From NCBI RefSeq assembly GCF_014647235.1, contig NZ_BMOU01000002.1, positions 310,417 to 374,416 on the forward strand: a stretch of 64,000 bases of DNA. Direction: 5' to 3'. A model generated the notes under the pieces. That model saw only the letters and a list, made by a program, of their open reading frames with translations. It was not told the origin of the DNA and searched no databases. Shown here piece after piece: positions 25,604 to 34,117 of this stretch. This stretch comes from Haloarcula pellucida (lineage in GTDB: Archaea; Halobacteriota; Halobacteria; Halobacteriales; Haloarculaceae). Numbering within the stretch: the first letter of the stretch is position 1; each line of letters begins with the position of its first letter. Both the position numbers and the translations under genes were made by a program.

Positions 25604-27381
25604 CCCGAGAGCCTCCCGACCGCGCTCGACGCTGCGTTGATGAGCGGTCGTCGGTAGCGATAGGCCGCGACCGCCGCGCCGCCCGCCAGCAGCACGACGC
25701 CGCCCGCTGACCCGCCGCCACCGCCGCCCGACCCGGTCGGCCCGCCGATGCCGCCCGTGCCGAACGATGCCGAGAGGTCCGTCGTCCCGTTGAACGTCGA
25801 CCCGTTCGCGTACTCACCCGAGTACGTCATCGTCGGGTCGTCCACATCCGAGGCGTTACTCGTCACGCTGTCGTTCAACAGCGCCTGATAGTACTGCGTC
25901 GCTTCGTCGAACTCGCGCGTCTGGTTGAACAGCGCCGTACCATTCTCGTCGCGAATCGTGTAGTTGACCCGCGTCACCGGCTCCGGCGACCGAACCGTAA
26001 CCGAAGTGCCGTCGTCCTCTTCGAGTTCGGCGAACCGAACGTCCAGCCGTTCGTCGAGCGTCGGCGTCGACGACGACGACGGTGTGGCCGCGGTCGGCGC
26101 GGCTGGCGTCCCGAGGCTGCTCGTCTCGTCCCACAAGTCGGACTCCATAACGAGCGGCCCCTCGCGGATGGACTCGACGGCGATGAAGCCGTACGTGTCC
26201 CACACCGCCGGGTAGTCGCTGGTGACCGTGAGGTTGTAGGTGCGGCCGTCGACCATGCCAACGAACGCCCGGTCATTGTGGTTGAACGAGGTCGTTGTCA
26301 GCGTGCCGTCCGGTCGCTCGACGATAAGCCGCGGGTCCTCGCCCGCGAAGATGCTCGCGTTCGTTCGGTCGTCGAGGACGAACGCCATTTCGTAGCCGAG
26401 GCGGATATCGACACCCGAGATGACATCACCAGATACACTGACCGTCTTGCTTTCTGAGACACCACTATTCGACGTAGTGATTTTCCGCTCGCCATTTGGA
26501 ACAGATAATTCATAGACGCCGTTTTGATTCGTCGTAGTTGAACGGCCGTTAGACGCTACAGTTGCACCACTCAACTTGTTTCCGGAGAGGTCTCGGACAG
26601 TTCCCGAAACCGTTCCGACTGATGATATGGTCTGAACCTGTTCTTGTGAGAGCGATTGGTGATAGACTCGCACGTCATCTATCGAACCGTCGAACCTGTC
26701 GACGTAATCTCCTCCGAACCTATGCCGAGCACCAATAGCCCAGTCTAAGGTCTCCGAAATGTCTCCCGCGTCGTTCGATTCTTCGGCGATGAGTTTTCCA
26801 TCAACGTATATTTTCACCGTGTTCGCTGATTTATCGACAGTTGCGGCGACGTGATGCCATTCGCCGTCTGCCGCATTGTAATCTGTCTCGTAGTAGTTCT
26901 CGCTGTTCCCATCGCGGAACGCAAATGTGACGTTCCCATTAGTCAGTCGGAGAAGTATCGCGGCATTACTATCCCAGTTCGTCCCAACTATCGCCTGTTT
27001 GGGCTTTGTCGAATTGTTGGTTCGGAACGTCGACGCGATCGTGAAGTCGGAAGTGCCCGGATACAGCCCGTCTGACGAGGCTACACTCCCGTATCCGTTC
27101 CCGCCGAACTGCAGAGCTGAACCGTTTAGTGATTCTACGTACGTTGCGCCAGTCAGCGAAGCGTCTCGACTGCCTTCGACATCCACGAGAGTCGTTGTGT
27201 CGCCCGTAGACTCTGCATTCCAGAACGCCAGCGGTGACGGTGTGCTCGTCTGTGCTTCTGCCGTCCCAGCCTCATAGACCAGTCCGCCAGTTACGATTAG
27301 TGGACCGGACAGCGCTATCAGCAACGCCAGCGCCACTGTTTTTACTGTCTCGGCTATTCTCTCTCGGCCGTTATCTTGCAT
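25600..27381 (-). CDS. LamG-domain surface protein with C-terminal membrane anchor (593 aa)
   Basis: The N-terminus (residues 1-45) is a signal or anchor sequence with VALALLIALSGPLIVTGGLV. Residues about 50-215 form a LamG/concanavalin-type fold (DFTIASTFRTNNS, EWHHVAATVDKSANTVKIYV, GSIDDVRVYHQSLS). Next come a carboxypeptidase-regulatory-like Ig module (VSGTVRDLSGNKLSGATV) and a domain with AFVLDDRTNASIFAGEDPRL. A Gly-rich linker leads to the C-terminal helix GVVLLAGGAAVAAYRYRR. Likely an adhesin or receptor-binding spike. Start ATG 27381 overlaps the upstream TAA. The LamG-coding half is clearly AT-richer than the rest, suggesting module exchange. Confidence 0.8.
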   Translation of the reverse strand: MQDNGRERIAETVKTVALALLIALSGPLIVTGGLVYEAGTAEAQTSTPSPLAFWNAESTGDTTTLVDVEGSRDASLTGATYVESLNGSALQFGGNGYGSVASSDGLYPGTSDFTIASTFRTNNSTKPKQAIVGTNWDSNAAILLRLTNGNVTFAFRDGNSENYYETDYNAADGEWHHVAATVDKSANTVKIYVDGKLIAEESNDAGDISETLDWAIGARHRFGGDYVDRFDGSIDDVRVYHQSLSQEQVQTISSVGTVSGTVRDLSGNKLSGATVASNGRSTTTNQNGVYELSVPNGERKITTSNSGVSESKTVSVSGDVISGVDIRLGYEMAFVLDDRTNASIFAGEDPRLIVERPDGTLTTTSFNHNDRAFVGMVDGRTYNLTVTSDYPAVWDTYGFIAVESIREGPLVMESDLWDETSSLGTPAAPTAATPSSSSTPTLDERLDVRFAELEEDDGTSVTVRSPEPVTRVNYTIRDENGTALFNQTREFDEATQYYQALLNDSVTSNASDVDDPTMTYSGEYANGSTFNGTTDLSASFGTGGIGGPTGSGGGGGGSAGGVVLLAGGAAVAAYRYRRPLINAASSAVGRLSG

Positions 27382-27671
27382 TAGTGAACTACCTCCGAAA
27401 TCTGGTTTATTGCCTGTGCGACCAGCGAACCGCCCGAGAGGTCGACGATGCCGACGTAGGTTCCGACGGCCAGCACGACCGCGACCGCACCGACGACGAC
27501 CGAGGCGATGCGCGCCCACCGAGCGGCGATGACCAGCAGGTCCGCGGCCTCGCGTAGGTAGTAGAGGCCGACCGCCGTCGCCGCCAGCGCCGAGACGAGT
27601 GCGCCCTCGACGCCAACGAACGGCGCGACGAACTCGGCGGCCGCTCGGACGAGTTCGTAGACGACGGCCAT
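27381..27671 (-). CDS. Small polytopic membrane protein (96 aa)
   Basis: Helices include FVGVEGALVSALAATAVGLY and IASVVVGAVAVVLAVGTYVG, plus a possible amphipathic first helix AVVYELVRAAAEF. ATG 27671 overlaps the preceding stop (ATGA); an in-frame GTG lies one codon earlier. It immediately precedes the LamG gene with a TAATG junction. Family unknown; probably an envelope or assembly component. Confidence 0.65.
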   Translation of the reverse strand: MAVVYELVRAAAEFVAPFVGVEGALVSALAATAVGLYYLREAADLLVIAARWARIASVVVGAVAVVLAVGTYVGIVDLSGGSLVAQAINQISEVVH

Positions 27672-27844
27672 CACGCGGACGCACCTCCAACCGCGCCCCC
27701 GCGGGGGGACCCCTGCGCTCCCATCTGAACCGCGCGCGCGTTAGAGAGCGATTCAATCCGGTTTGCTGGCCGGTTCGCCGCCCGATATCGAGTTTCGACC
27801 CCGCCCTTCGAGCGACGTTTTTTCGAGAAAATCGAGCGAGACAT
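27671..27844 (-). CDS. Small basic protein (57 aa)
   Basis: Begins MSRSIFSKKRRSKGG and remains rich in Arg, Ala and Gly with only two Glu and no Asp, so it is strongly basic, in contrast to the acidic halophilic background. Start ATG 27844 overlaps the ATPase stop (TGATG). Basic character and location directly after the ATPase suggest binding of nucleic acid or acidic lipid headgroups during packaging; this is inference. Confidence 0.6.
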   Translation of the reverse strand: MSRSIFSKKRRSKGGVETRYRAANRPANRIESLSNARAVQMGAQGSPRGGAVGGASA

Positions 27845-28992
27845 CAGCGTCCCACCTCGATTTTGAGTTTGTAGGAGGTCGGACTCGGCATGTCCTTCCA
27901 CCTGAAGGGGTCGAAGTTCGTTTCGTTGTACATCAAGGCCTTGCCGATGGGGTACTCGTCGGTGACCTCGCGGTTCATGCGAATGCTCTCGAAGCCGACC
28001 ACGTCGCTCGCGGTCGTCGGGTTCGCCGTGCCCGGCATCTGGATACGCCAGCGGATTTTGTGCCGGATATAACGGTGAATGTCGACCTCCGAGTGACCGA
28101 ACAGGAAAATCGACAGCCCGAACTTCCGGGCGTCGACCCACATGTCTTTGAGGAGTTCGACCTTCTGATAGGAGCCGTAGCTATCCTTACTGACCGACTG
28201 AGGCGCTATGTCGCCGATTTCGTCACAAATCCACGTCGTCCAGTGATGCGGGCCGTGGTTGACACGCGCGAGTGCCCACGCGAACCACCAGTGGTTAGCC
28301 GGGTCGTTCTCGTGGAACAGCGTCTCACGCTCTGGTGGCGTGTCGTACTGTTTCTCAGGGTCTCGCTCGTAGATTTCCTGACAGCCACGCAGTCGTGGGT
28401 CTGGGTAGACGACGTGGAACGTTCCTTCGTCGAGAACGCGCCGGTTCAAGTCGACCGGGTCCGCGTAGCGCCGGACCTCGCGAACGATTTCCCCTAACTG
28501 GTCGATGCTGAGCTTCACCGCAGGTTCGGTCGGGTCTTTCGACTCCAGCCGAGCGGTCACATCAACGCCTTCGGGGAGACACAAGACGGTGTACGGCGCG
28601 AGCGGGAGCCATTCCGACCGGCTGGACGACCCACGCCATACGACCTTCTCGTTGTTTATCTCCAGCATCCGGACGGCGACGTAGTTCGCCAGCGTCGACT
28701 TCCCCTTACCCGGCTTTCCGCGGGCGAGGAAGTCCGTCCCACCAGCGATACGCTCACCGCCCGCGTCCCACGAGTGCTCCCAGCAGTTCGGGATGACGCC
28801 CTCGTACTCGAAGTTTGAGGCGTCCCACGCGGGCATTCTAAACCGCTCTCGCATGTGTCGCGCGTCCGACCAGCGGGACGTGTTCCCAGTCGCCTGTTTC
28901 GTCGACCGGACTGGGTCGTCAAACTGTGCCAGCACCTCACGGGTGGTTTCGTCGTCGGCGAGACTCTCGTCCCCCCATTCAATCGTACTCAC
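27844..28992 (-). CDS. P-loop ATPase of the element (pleolipovirus VP8-like / FtsK-HerA-like, 382 aa)
   Basis: Starts at GTG 28992. Walker A is ARGKPGKGKSTLANYVAVRM near residue 90, Walker B WICDEIGDIAP near residue 242, and a polar sensor-like FLFGHSEVDIHRYI near 290. A region with WRGSSSRSEWLPLAP resembles the nucleotide-adjacent loop of genome-pumping or Zot/VirD4-like ATPases. Pleolipoviruses carry one conserved NTPase of similar size (VP8 in HRPV-1); this is the only ATPase in the membrane-protein operon and would energise DNA loading or particle release. Overlaps both neighbours. Confidence 0.75.
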   Translation of the reverse strand: MSTIEWGDESLADDETTREVLAQFDDPVRSTKQATGNTSRWSDARHMRERFRMPAWDASNFEYEGVIPNCWEHSWDAGGERIAGGTDFLARGKPGKGKSTLANYVAVRMLEINNEKVVWRGSSSRSEWLPLAPYTVLCLPEGVDVTARLESKDPTEPAVKLSIDQLGEIVREVRRYADPVDLNRRVLDEGTFHVVYPDPRLRGCQEIYERDPEKQYDTPPERETLFHENDPANHWWFAWALARVNHGPHHWTTWICDEIGDIAPQSVSKDSYGSYQKVELLKDMWVDARKFGLSIFLFGHSEVDIHRYIRHKIRWRIQMPGTANPTTASDVVGFESIRMNREVTDEYPIGKALMYNETNFDPFRWKDMPSPTSYKLKIEVGR

Positions 28993-29753
28993 GCGTAGTT
29001 CACCTCCTGCTTGTCGCTCGTTTCATCGGGGACCTCGCCAGCCCGCCCGCTCAGGACACGCACCCCAGCGCGGAACTGCGGGAGAATGTGGTACGCGGCG
29101 AAGAGGCGACGCGCCCGCTTGTCCGCGACCGTTTCGCCGGTCAACACGGCCACCGTCGATTCCTCTTCGTGGACCCGCGTCACCCACTCCTTGTCGAGTT
29201 CGCCGTGGGTCGCCAGCAACACGTCTTGTCCCCAGTCGAGAATCGCGCCGCGTTCGTCGAACCCGGCCAGCAGGTCATCGAGGACGCGTTCCTGCCACTG
29301 TTGGAGTTCGGTCAGCGCGGGCCGCATCGCGATGAACCGCTGTTGGTCGGGCGCGTGGCTGTCGTCGTCGCCAGCCGCGTCGATGTACTCGGTCGCGTCG
29401 GCCCGCAAGCGTCGGAACGCATCGCGATGAGCGGGCAGGACGTAGTGGGACAGAAACCGCTCTCGGAGCGATTCAGCGGTTTCGTCGTCGAGGTCGCGGT
29501 TCCGGCCGCGACGTTCGTGGGGGACGACGAGCGCGGCCAGCAGGACGCCCTGTTGACCGCGGTACTGCCGGGAGAGGTCGGTATAGACGCGCATGTCCAG
29601 CCGCCCCAGCGTCCGAATCGTCATCTCCTGTACCCACCGGAGGACGCGGTCCTCTGAGGCGAGGCCGTCGCGGAGTTCGCGAACCCGCTCTCGAACGTCC
29701 TCCGAGAGCGTCACGAGCGCCGGACGGTACGGGTCGGGCGTGGCGTCAGTCAT
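28989..29753 (-). CDS. Hydrophilic helical hypothetical protein (254 aa)
   Basis: No membrane segments. Long helices such as LSEDVRERVRELRDGLASED and LTELQQWQERVLDDLLAGFD predict a soluble, largely alpha-helical or coiled-coil protein. It lies between the large membrane protein and the ATPase, overlapping each by 8 and 4 bp, so it may be a cytoplasmic adaptor between them. No family recognised. Confidence 0.65.
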   Translation of the reverse strand: MTDATPDPYRPALVTLSEDVRERVRELRDGLASEDRVLRWVQEMTIRTLGRLDMRVYTDLSRQYRGQQGVLLAALVVPHERRGRNRDLDDETAESLRERFLSHYVLPAHRDAFRRLRADATEYIDAAGDDDSHAPDQQRFIAMRPALTELQQWQERVLDDLLAGFDERGAILDWGQDVLLATHGELDKEWVTRVHEEESTVAVLTGETVADKRARRLFAAYHILPQFRAGVRVLSGRAGEVPDETSDKQEVNYA

Positions 29754-31431
29754 CGTCGGCCACCTCGCCGTTCCCGAGGATGCCGTCCCGTTGGCGGTCG
29801 GTCACCTCGTCGTCGCTCTCGCTCTCCTCGACAGCCGCAGGGACTTTCTCCTCGGGGTCGAGCATCCCCTCGACGAGCGTGCGGTCGTGGTCCGCGACCT
29901 CGCGGTCCACGTCGCGCTGTTTGCTGATGCGCTCGCCGTCGAGTTGCTGTTTCAGTTCCTCGAAGCGCTTGGCGTCGTCCACGTCTTCGGCGTACTGGAC
30001 CATCGTTCCGAACGCCGTCCGAAGGTGGACCGGCGCGGGTCGCACGGCGGCCTTTCCGTCGGTCGGCGTCGCCAGCCACACGAGGAGACCGCCGCCAGTC
30101 ACCGCGGTCACGGCCAGCGCTGACGCGACGCCAGTGTAGACTGACGCCGCGGCCAGCGAGACCGCGCCGCCGATAGCCAGCCACTCCCCGGCGTGAACCC
30201 GGTCGAACGGCGGCCAGTCGAGCGTCCAACCCTCTTTCTCGTAGAAGAGCAGTTCCGGCGATTCGGGGTCGACGAGGAACATCTCGTCCCACTTCCCGTC
30301 GACCGGGACGCGAGTCCGGAGTTGCTCGACGTTCTTCAACTCGGCACTCTTGCCGAACACCCGCGCGAGGAACGGGAATACGCCCTGAGTGACGACCGCG
30401 ACCGTCCCGTCCGGCTTGCGGACGATTGTCTCTTCGCGCACCTCGGCGTCGACCATGTCGAAGGCGTCGTCACCGGTCGGCGACTCGGCGTGTTCGAGCG
30501 TCGGGCGGACGAACCCGGCCGTGCTGACCCCGCTGGTGTACGTCTCCAGTAGGATTATGCCGAACAGGCCGACGACGTACAGCGAGACGATGTACTGTGC
30601 GTTCACGACGAGGTTCGCCAGCGACTCGTAGAACAGCAGGCCGCCGAGTCCGGTCCCGATTGACAGCGTGAGAATCCACGGGAAGTAACCGTATCCCGGT
30701 CCTCGTCCGGCTCTGTCGAGTGCTCGTTTACAGACCAGCCCGACAGCAAAGCCTCCGGCGACGATGATGAGGAGGAAGTCGACGATGACGCTCGCGATGT
30801 AGTCGCCAGCACTGTTGATGTCCACGGACTGCGTGGTCGCGATGCTCTTGTGGCCGAAGTTGGCCCATCGTGCGTACTCTTTGCCCTCTATCCACATCGT
30901 CACGCGAACCTCTTCGTCGTGCTGACGAAGCGGGATTTTCACGGTCGGGCGACCGCGCTCGAACGTGACGTTGTGGGTGACGTGCGTGACGTTCCGAGCG
31001 ACCGGGACGGTGGTCGACGTGTTACCTTCTTGGACGACTTTCTGCCCTTTCTCCCAGTAGGCGACGTGAACGGTCTCCTGCTGGTCCTCGTAGGTCCACG
31101 TCCGGAGATACACCGCGTTCCGGCCGACGGTGTGACCGGGCGGCAGATACTCGCCGCCGTCGGTCGCGCCGACGTTCGCGAACGGGTTGTTTGCGGGCCA
31201 GTAGACTGCCCAGTAGAACTGGTCCTCGCCCATCCTGACGCTGGGCGGCGAGTTCGCTTGTCGCGGCCCGGTCTCCGTGAGGTCGTCGAGCGTGAGTTCT
31301 GAGTCGGCGCTGGCGTTGCTCGTCGCGTTCCCGGCCGTCTGTTGGGCGTCGGCGAGACCGACCACGCCGACGACTGGGGCGGCGACCAGCAGGCTGACCA
31401 GTCCGACCAGCACGATGGACGCCCGACTCAT
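29746..31431 (-). CDS. Large ectodomain/membrane protein of the element (561 aa)
   Basis: Start ATG 31431 (ATGA overlap with the upstream gene). A signal sequence (IVLVGLVSLLVAAPVVGVVG) precedes an ectodomain of about 190 residues with many NxT/S sequons (NATSNAS, NTSTT, NVTHV). Then come about four helices (DYIASVIVDFLLIIVAGGFA, GYFPWILTLSIGTGLGGLLF, YIVSLYVVGLFGIILLE), a cytoplasmic domain, another helical pair (AIGGAVSLAAASVYTGVASA) and a charged C-terminal tail with KRFEELKQQLDGE. It may be a structural core or fusion protein of the particle. No known family recognised. Confidence 0.7.
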   Translation of the reverse strand: MSRASIVLVGLVSLLVAAPVVGVVGLADAQQTAGNATSNASADSELTLDDLTETGPRQANSPPSVRMGEDQFYWAVYWPANNPFANVGATDGGEYLPPGHTVGRNAVYLRTWTYEDQQETVHVAYWEKGQKVVQEGNTSTTVPVARNVTHVTHNVTFERGRPTVKIPLRQHDEEVRVTMWIEGKEYARWANFGHKSIATTQSVDINSAGDYIASVIVDFLLIIVAGGFAVGLVCKRALDRAGRGPGYGYFPWILTLSIGTGLGGLLFYESLANLVVNAQYIVSLYVVGLFGIILLETYTSGVSTAGFVRPTLEHAESPTGDDAFDMVDAEVREETIVRKPDGTVAVVTQGVFPFLARVFGKSAELKNVEQLRTRVPVDGKWDEMFLVDPESPELLFYEKEGWTLDWPPFDRVHAGEWLAIGGAVSLAAASVYTGVASALAVTAVTGGGLLVWLATPTDGKAAVRPAPVHLRTAFGTMVQYAEDVDDAKRFEELKQQLDGERISKQRDVDREVADHDRTLVEGMLDPEEKVPAAVEESESDDEVTDRQRDGILGNGEVADDD

Positions 31432-31652
31432 CGGTTCTGTCGCGCCACCCCTCGGGCGCGTTCGTCGGCCCACTTGAGGAGGACCATACCTCCGAGGAGT
31501 AGGAGCACCGACGGCGCGAGCACGTGGTAGCTCTCCGACGCGGCCGCCGCACCGCCAGAGAACGCACCGAATCCGAGCGCCACGAATCCGAGCACCGCAT
31601 CGCCGACGACCGCCGGATGCCCGAGCGTTCGGAGTGCGTACGCGTCAGTCAT
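31428..31652 (-). CDS. Small membrane protein (74 aa)
   Basis: Two helices (VVGDAVLGFVALGFGAFSGG and HVLAPSVLLLLGGMVLL) followed by a basic tail ADERARGVARQNR, which predicts the C-terminus inside. Overlaps the neighbouring genes by 4 and 8 bp. Unknown family. Confidence 0.65.
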   Translation of the reverse strand: MTDAYALRTLGHPAVVGDAVLGFVALGFGAFSGGAAAASESYHVLAPSVLLLLGGMVLLKWADERARGVARQNR

Positions 31653-32124
31653 CGGCGACCTCCGGTGTCATGCCGAGGGAGTGGTCGGCGTCGTCGATGA
31701 GGGCGCGTCGGTCGGCGTCGGCGGCCGCACAGTCGCCTGAACAGTAGGTCCACTCCTCGGTTTGGCGCTGGAGTACCAGCGACAGCGGGCCGAGGTGAGC
31801 GCGCCGCGGCGACCCGGAGGCTTTCACTTCGACGAATTCCTCGACGCCGTCGCGACTCGACTGCGAGCGGATGTACTGTCCGCAGTGGTCACACGCCGCT
31901 TCTACCTCCGGACCACCGTCGGCGTACGCAATCCCCAGACCGATGACGAGCGCGAGGCTACCGACGACGATGGATTCGAGCCACGACCCGCCGAACACCA
32001 TGGCGGCGGTGATTTCGCGGGCCGCGTAGGCGACGCCAGCCAGTCCGATACCGATGCCGAACCATCCAACCGGCGAGAGGTCGGAGACCCGGACACAGTC
32101 TACCGAGAGGAACCTACCCGACAT
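31645..32124 (-). CDS. Membrane protein with TRASH-like zinc site (159 aa)
   Basis: Two hydrophobic helices in the N-terminal half (WFGIGIGLAGVAYAAREI and SIVVGSLALVIGLGIAYA). The C-terminal half has ACDHCGQYIRS and WTYCSGDCAAAD, giving C-x2-C and C-x3-C pairs about 60 residues apart, similar to TRASH/MYM-type zinc knuckles. A membrane-tethered zinc domain could touch nucleic acid on the inner face of an envelope; this is inference. Overlaps neighbours by 8 and 11 bp. Confidence 0.68.
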   Translation of the reverse strand: MSGRFLSVDCVRVSDLSPVGWFGIGIGLAGVAYAAREITAAMVFGGSWLESIVVGSLALVIGLGIAYADGGPEVEAACDHCGQYIRSQSSRDGVEEFVEVKASGSPRRAHLGPLSLVLQRQTEEWTYCSGDCAAADADRRALIDDADHSLGMTPEVADD

Positions 32125-32497
32125 ACTGGTCCACCTCCACGACGAGGAACACCAGACCGACGAGCATCATCGCGATACCGACGAACTGCCCGGTCGACAG
32201 CGTGAACAGGCCCGAGAGCGCCCCAGCACCGAGACTCGTGATGCCGATGTTCGTCACGAAGTACGGGTGACTGACGACGAACTCGACGGCCATGCCGACG
32301 AGGTCGCCGAACTGGATGAGGCCGACCGTGACGGCTCCGGCGACGCCCGTCGCGAGCATCATCGTCCACCGCGTCGTCCGGTCCCACGAGACGCTCAGGT
32401 CGTCCGAGCGAGCGTACGCGATGCCGAAGCGGGCGAGGATGACGACGCCGAGTATCGCGACGAACGCGCCGACGCCTGCCAGCACGTTCAGCGGCAT
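32114..32497 (-). CDS. Four-helix membrane protein (127 aa)
   Basis: Helices: VLAGVGAFVAILGVVILARF, RWTMMLATGVAGAVTVGLI, NIGITSLGAGALSGLFTLST and FVGIAMMLVGLVFLVVEV. Size and topology resemble the small VP3-type membrane proteins that line pleolipovirus envelopes, but no sequence match can be claimed. The 79-bp gap upstream separates it from the next membrane gene. Confidence 0.68.
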   Translation of the reverse strand: MPLNVLAGVGAFVAILGVVILARFGIAYARSDDLSVSWDRTTRWTMMLATGVAGAVTVGLIQFGDLVGMAVEFVVSHPYFVTNIGITSLGAGALSGLFTLSTGQFVGIAMMLVGLVFLVVEVDQYVG

Positions 32498-32576
32498 CGC
32501 CCACCTCCCGGTCGACGAGTGGTACGCCCTCTCCGCGAGGGGATTCTATCCGTCCGTTTCGAGTGGTTGTGTCGGT

Positions 32577-32864
32577 TCATCTGTTGTCGAAGAAGGTTTG
32601 CACGCGCTGGATGAGGCGGTCGAGTTGGACCCCGACGAACACGATAGCCGCCGCGATGAGGATGCGCGACCCCAGCGCTCCGTAGCCGATTTCGGGTAGG
32701 AGTGTCGTCGCGGTCGTCGCGACGGCCGGGAACCAGTACGTCGACGTGGTCGAGACGAGCGCCCACGCTGGCTCTATCCAGCCGATACTCAGTTGGCCGA
32801 CCGCGCTCACGAGGAACGCGACCGCCGTCAGCGGGTGCAAAAATACGTTTTTGAGTCGTTTCAT
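32577..32864 (-). CDS. Membrane protein (95 aa)
   Basis: Hydrophobic stretches LTAVAFLVSAVGQLSIGWI, a Thr-rich loop around STTSTYWFPAVATTATTLL, and RILIAAAIVFVGVQLDRLI, then a basic tail RVQTFFDNR. The start KRLKNVFLHP is positively charged, so the N-terminus is probably cytoplasmic. Only 2 bp separate it from the upstream gene. Unknown family. Confidence 0.68.
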   Translation of the reverse strand: MKRLKNVFLHPLTAVAFLVSAVGQLSIGWIEPAWALVSTTSTYWFPAVATTATTLLPEIGYGALGSRILIAAAIVFVGVQLDRLIQRVQTFFDNR

Positions 32865-32866
32865 GG

Positions 32867-33322
32867 CTATCTCAGCCCCAGCAGGTCGACGATGCTACTC
32901 CCGAGCGGCAGTTCGCCGAGAAGTGCGACGCCGACGCGGTAGCCGACGTACACCGCGACCGATGCGAAGCCTATCGCGAGGAACGGTGCGGCCGCCCCGG
33001 CGCTCGCGACGACGTTCGCTATCGACTGCTGAACGGCGACGTAGCCGCCGAGAATGTCGATTCCGACGCTTCCGAAGGCGGTGACGAGCGTCACGCGGAT
33101 GCCGTCGAAGAACCCGACGATGATACCGAACGCCGAGAGGATGCTGTTCACCGCGAACGCGCCGATGTTCAGGACCGAGTCGACGATGTACAGCGAGATT
33201 ATCGTCGTCACGAACCCGACCGGGTTGCGGCCGAAGCGAACCAGCACGCGGGCGACGCTCGCCAGCGGAGCCAGCGCCTCCAGCAGTTGCCGCGTGGTCA
33301 GTTCGTCGCTGTTACCCGACAC
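32867..33322 (-). CDS. Polytopic membrane protein (151 aa)
   Basis: A charged N-terminus of some 35 residues is followed by about four helices (FVTTIISLYIVDSVLNIGAF, ILSAFGIIVGFFDGIRV, LVTAFGSVGIDILGGYVAV, FLAIGFASVAVYVGYRVGVA). Composition resembles the next two genes, so these may be diverged paralogues. Overlaps the upstream gene by 11 bp. Confidence 0.68.
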   Translation of the reverse strand: MSGNSDELTTRQLLEALAPLASVARVLVRFGRNPVGFVTTIISLYIVDSVLNIGAFAVNSILSAFGIIVGFFDGIRVTLVTAFGSVGIDILGGYVAVQQSIANVVASAGAAAPFLAIGFASVAVYVGYRVGVALLGELPLGSSIVDLLGLR

Positions 33323-33650
33323 GGCTCACCACCCACGCGATTGGGAACAGCGTCACCAGCACGATAACGAGCGCGACGAGGTAGCCCGCGAACCCGGCGT
33401 CGAGGACGAACGGGACCGCGGCGGCGAACCCTTGCTCGATGATGATGCTCGGGAGGCCGTAGGCGATGCTGACGGCGCGGCCGAGAAAGTCGGCGTAGCC
33501 AGCCAGCAGCGACAGTGGGATGTCGACCAGCGACAGGAACGCAGCCACGAATCCCTCGAAGTACGCGAAGATGCTCGCCCCGAACAGCACGGTCGCGAGG
33601 CGTCCCCAGCGTATCGAGGAGTTCGCGACGAAGTCGCTGGCGCTCACCAT
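33312..33650 (-). CDS. Polytopic membrane protein (112 aa)
   Basis: Helices LATVLFGASIFAYFEGFVAA, ALSIAYGLP-like middle segment (AVSIAYGLPSIIIEQGFAAA) and YLVALVIVLVTLFPIAWVV. Starts at ATG 33650, 3 bp after the upstream stop. It shares the size and the phenylalanine/glycine-rich style of its neighbours. Unknown family; presumed envelope protein. Confidence 0.68.
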   Translation of the reverse strand: MVSASDFVANSSIRWGRLATVLFGASIFAYFEGFVAAFLSLVDIPLSLLAGYADFLGRAVSIAYGLPSIIIEQGFAAAVPFVLDAGFAGYLVALVIVLVTLFPIAWVVSRVG

Positions 33651-33653
33651 TCG

Positions 33654-34115
33654 CTACCCCTCTTCCTCCTCTTCTGCGTCGATGAATCCGGGCGTCGGCA
33701 CGTCGAAGCCCGTCCCGATGAGCGGGAAGAAGTTCGTCGTGTCCTCCTCGCTGATGTACGCCAGCACGACGTACAGCGCCAACAGGACGATGCCGATAGC
33801 GAACACGAACGACAGCGGGCTCGCGAACAGCCCGCCCGGTCCTATCGAGATAGCGCTCGCGATTGCGCCGAAGTTGATGATGCGGGCCGCGCCGCCGAAG
33901 GTCGCCGTGATGAGGTCACCGACCGCGCCGATGAACGACTGGGTCGGGATGATGAACACGTCCGCCAGCGTGAGGATACCGCTCGCGATGGCGGTCCCGA
34001 CGGCGAAGAACACCGCGCCGATGCCCTGAAACAGGATACCGCCGATACTGTCGGCGGCGGCCGCCCTGTTGAATAGGTCTCGAACACGGTCCCCGCCCGC
34101 GCCGGACGCAGACAC
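33654..34115 (-). CDS. Polytopic membrane protein with acidic tail (153 aa)
   Basis: About three to four helices (GILFQGIGAVFFAVGTAIAS, LADVFIIPTQSFIGAVGDLI, LSFVFAIGIVLLALYVVLAY) and a C-terminal tail ending in five glutamates before Gly. It lies directly behind the spike-like gene (2-bp gap), the position that VP3-type membrane proteins hold relative to the spike in pleolipovirus genomes, though in reversed order. Family not recognised. Confidence 0.68.
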   Translation of the reverse strand: MSASGAGGDRVRDLFNRAAAADSIGGILFQGIGAVFFAVGTAIASGILTLADVFIIPTQSFIGAVGDLITATFGGAARIINFGAIASAISIGPGGLFASPLSFVFAIGIVLLALYVVLAYISEEDTTNFFPLIGTGFDVPTPGFIDAEEEEEG

Positions 34116-34117
34116 AG

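Noticed and set aside
27844..28992. Terminase or conjugation coupling protein identity for the ATPase
   Set aside because: No nuclease domain, no N-terminal membrane helices, and no relaxase or portal gene nearby.
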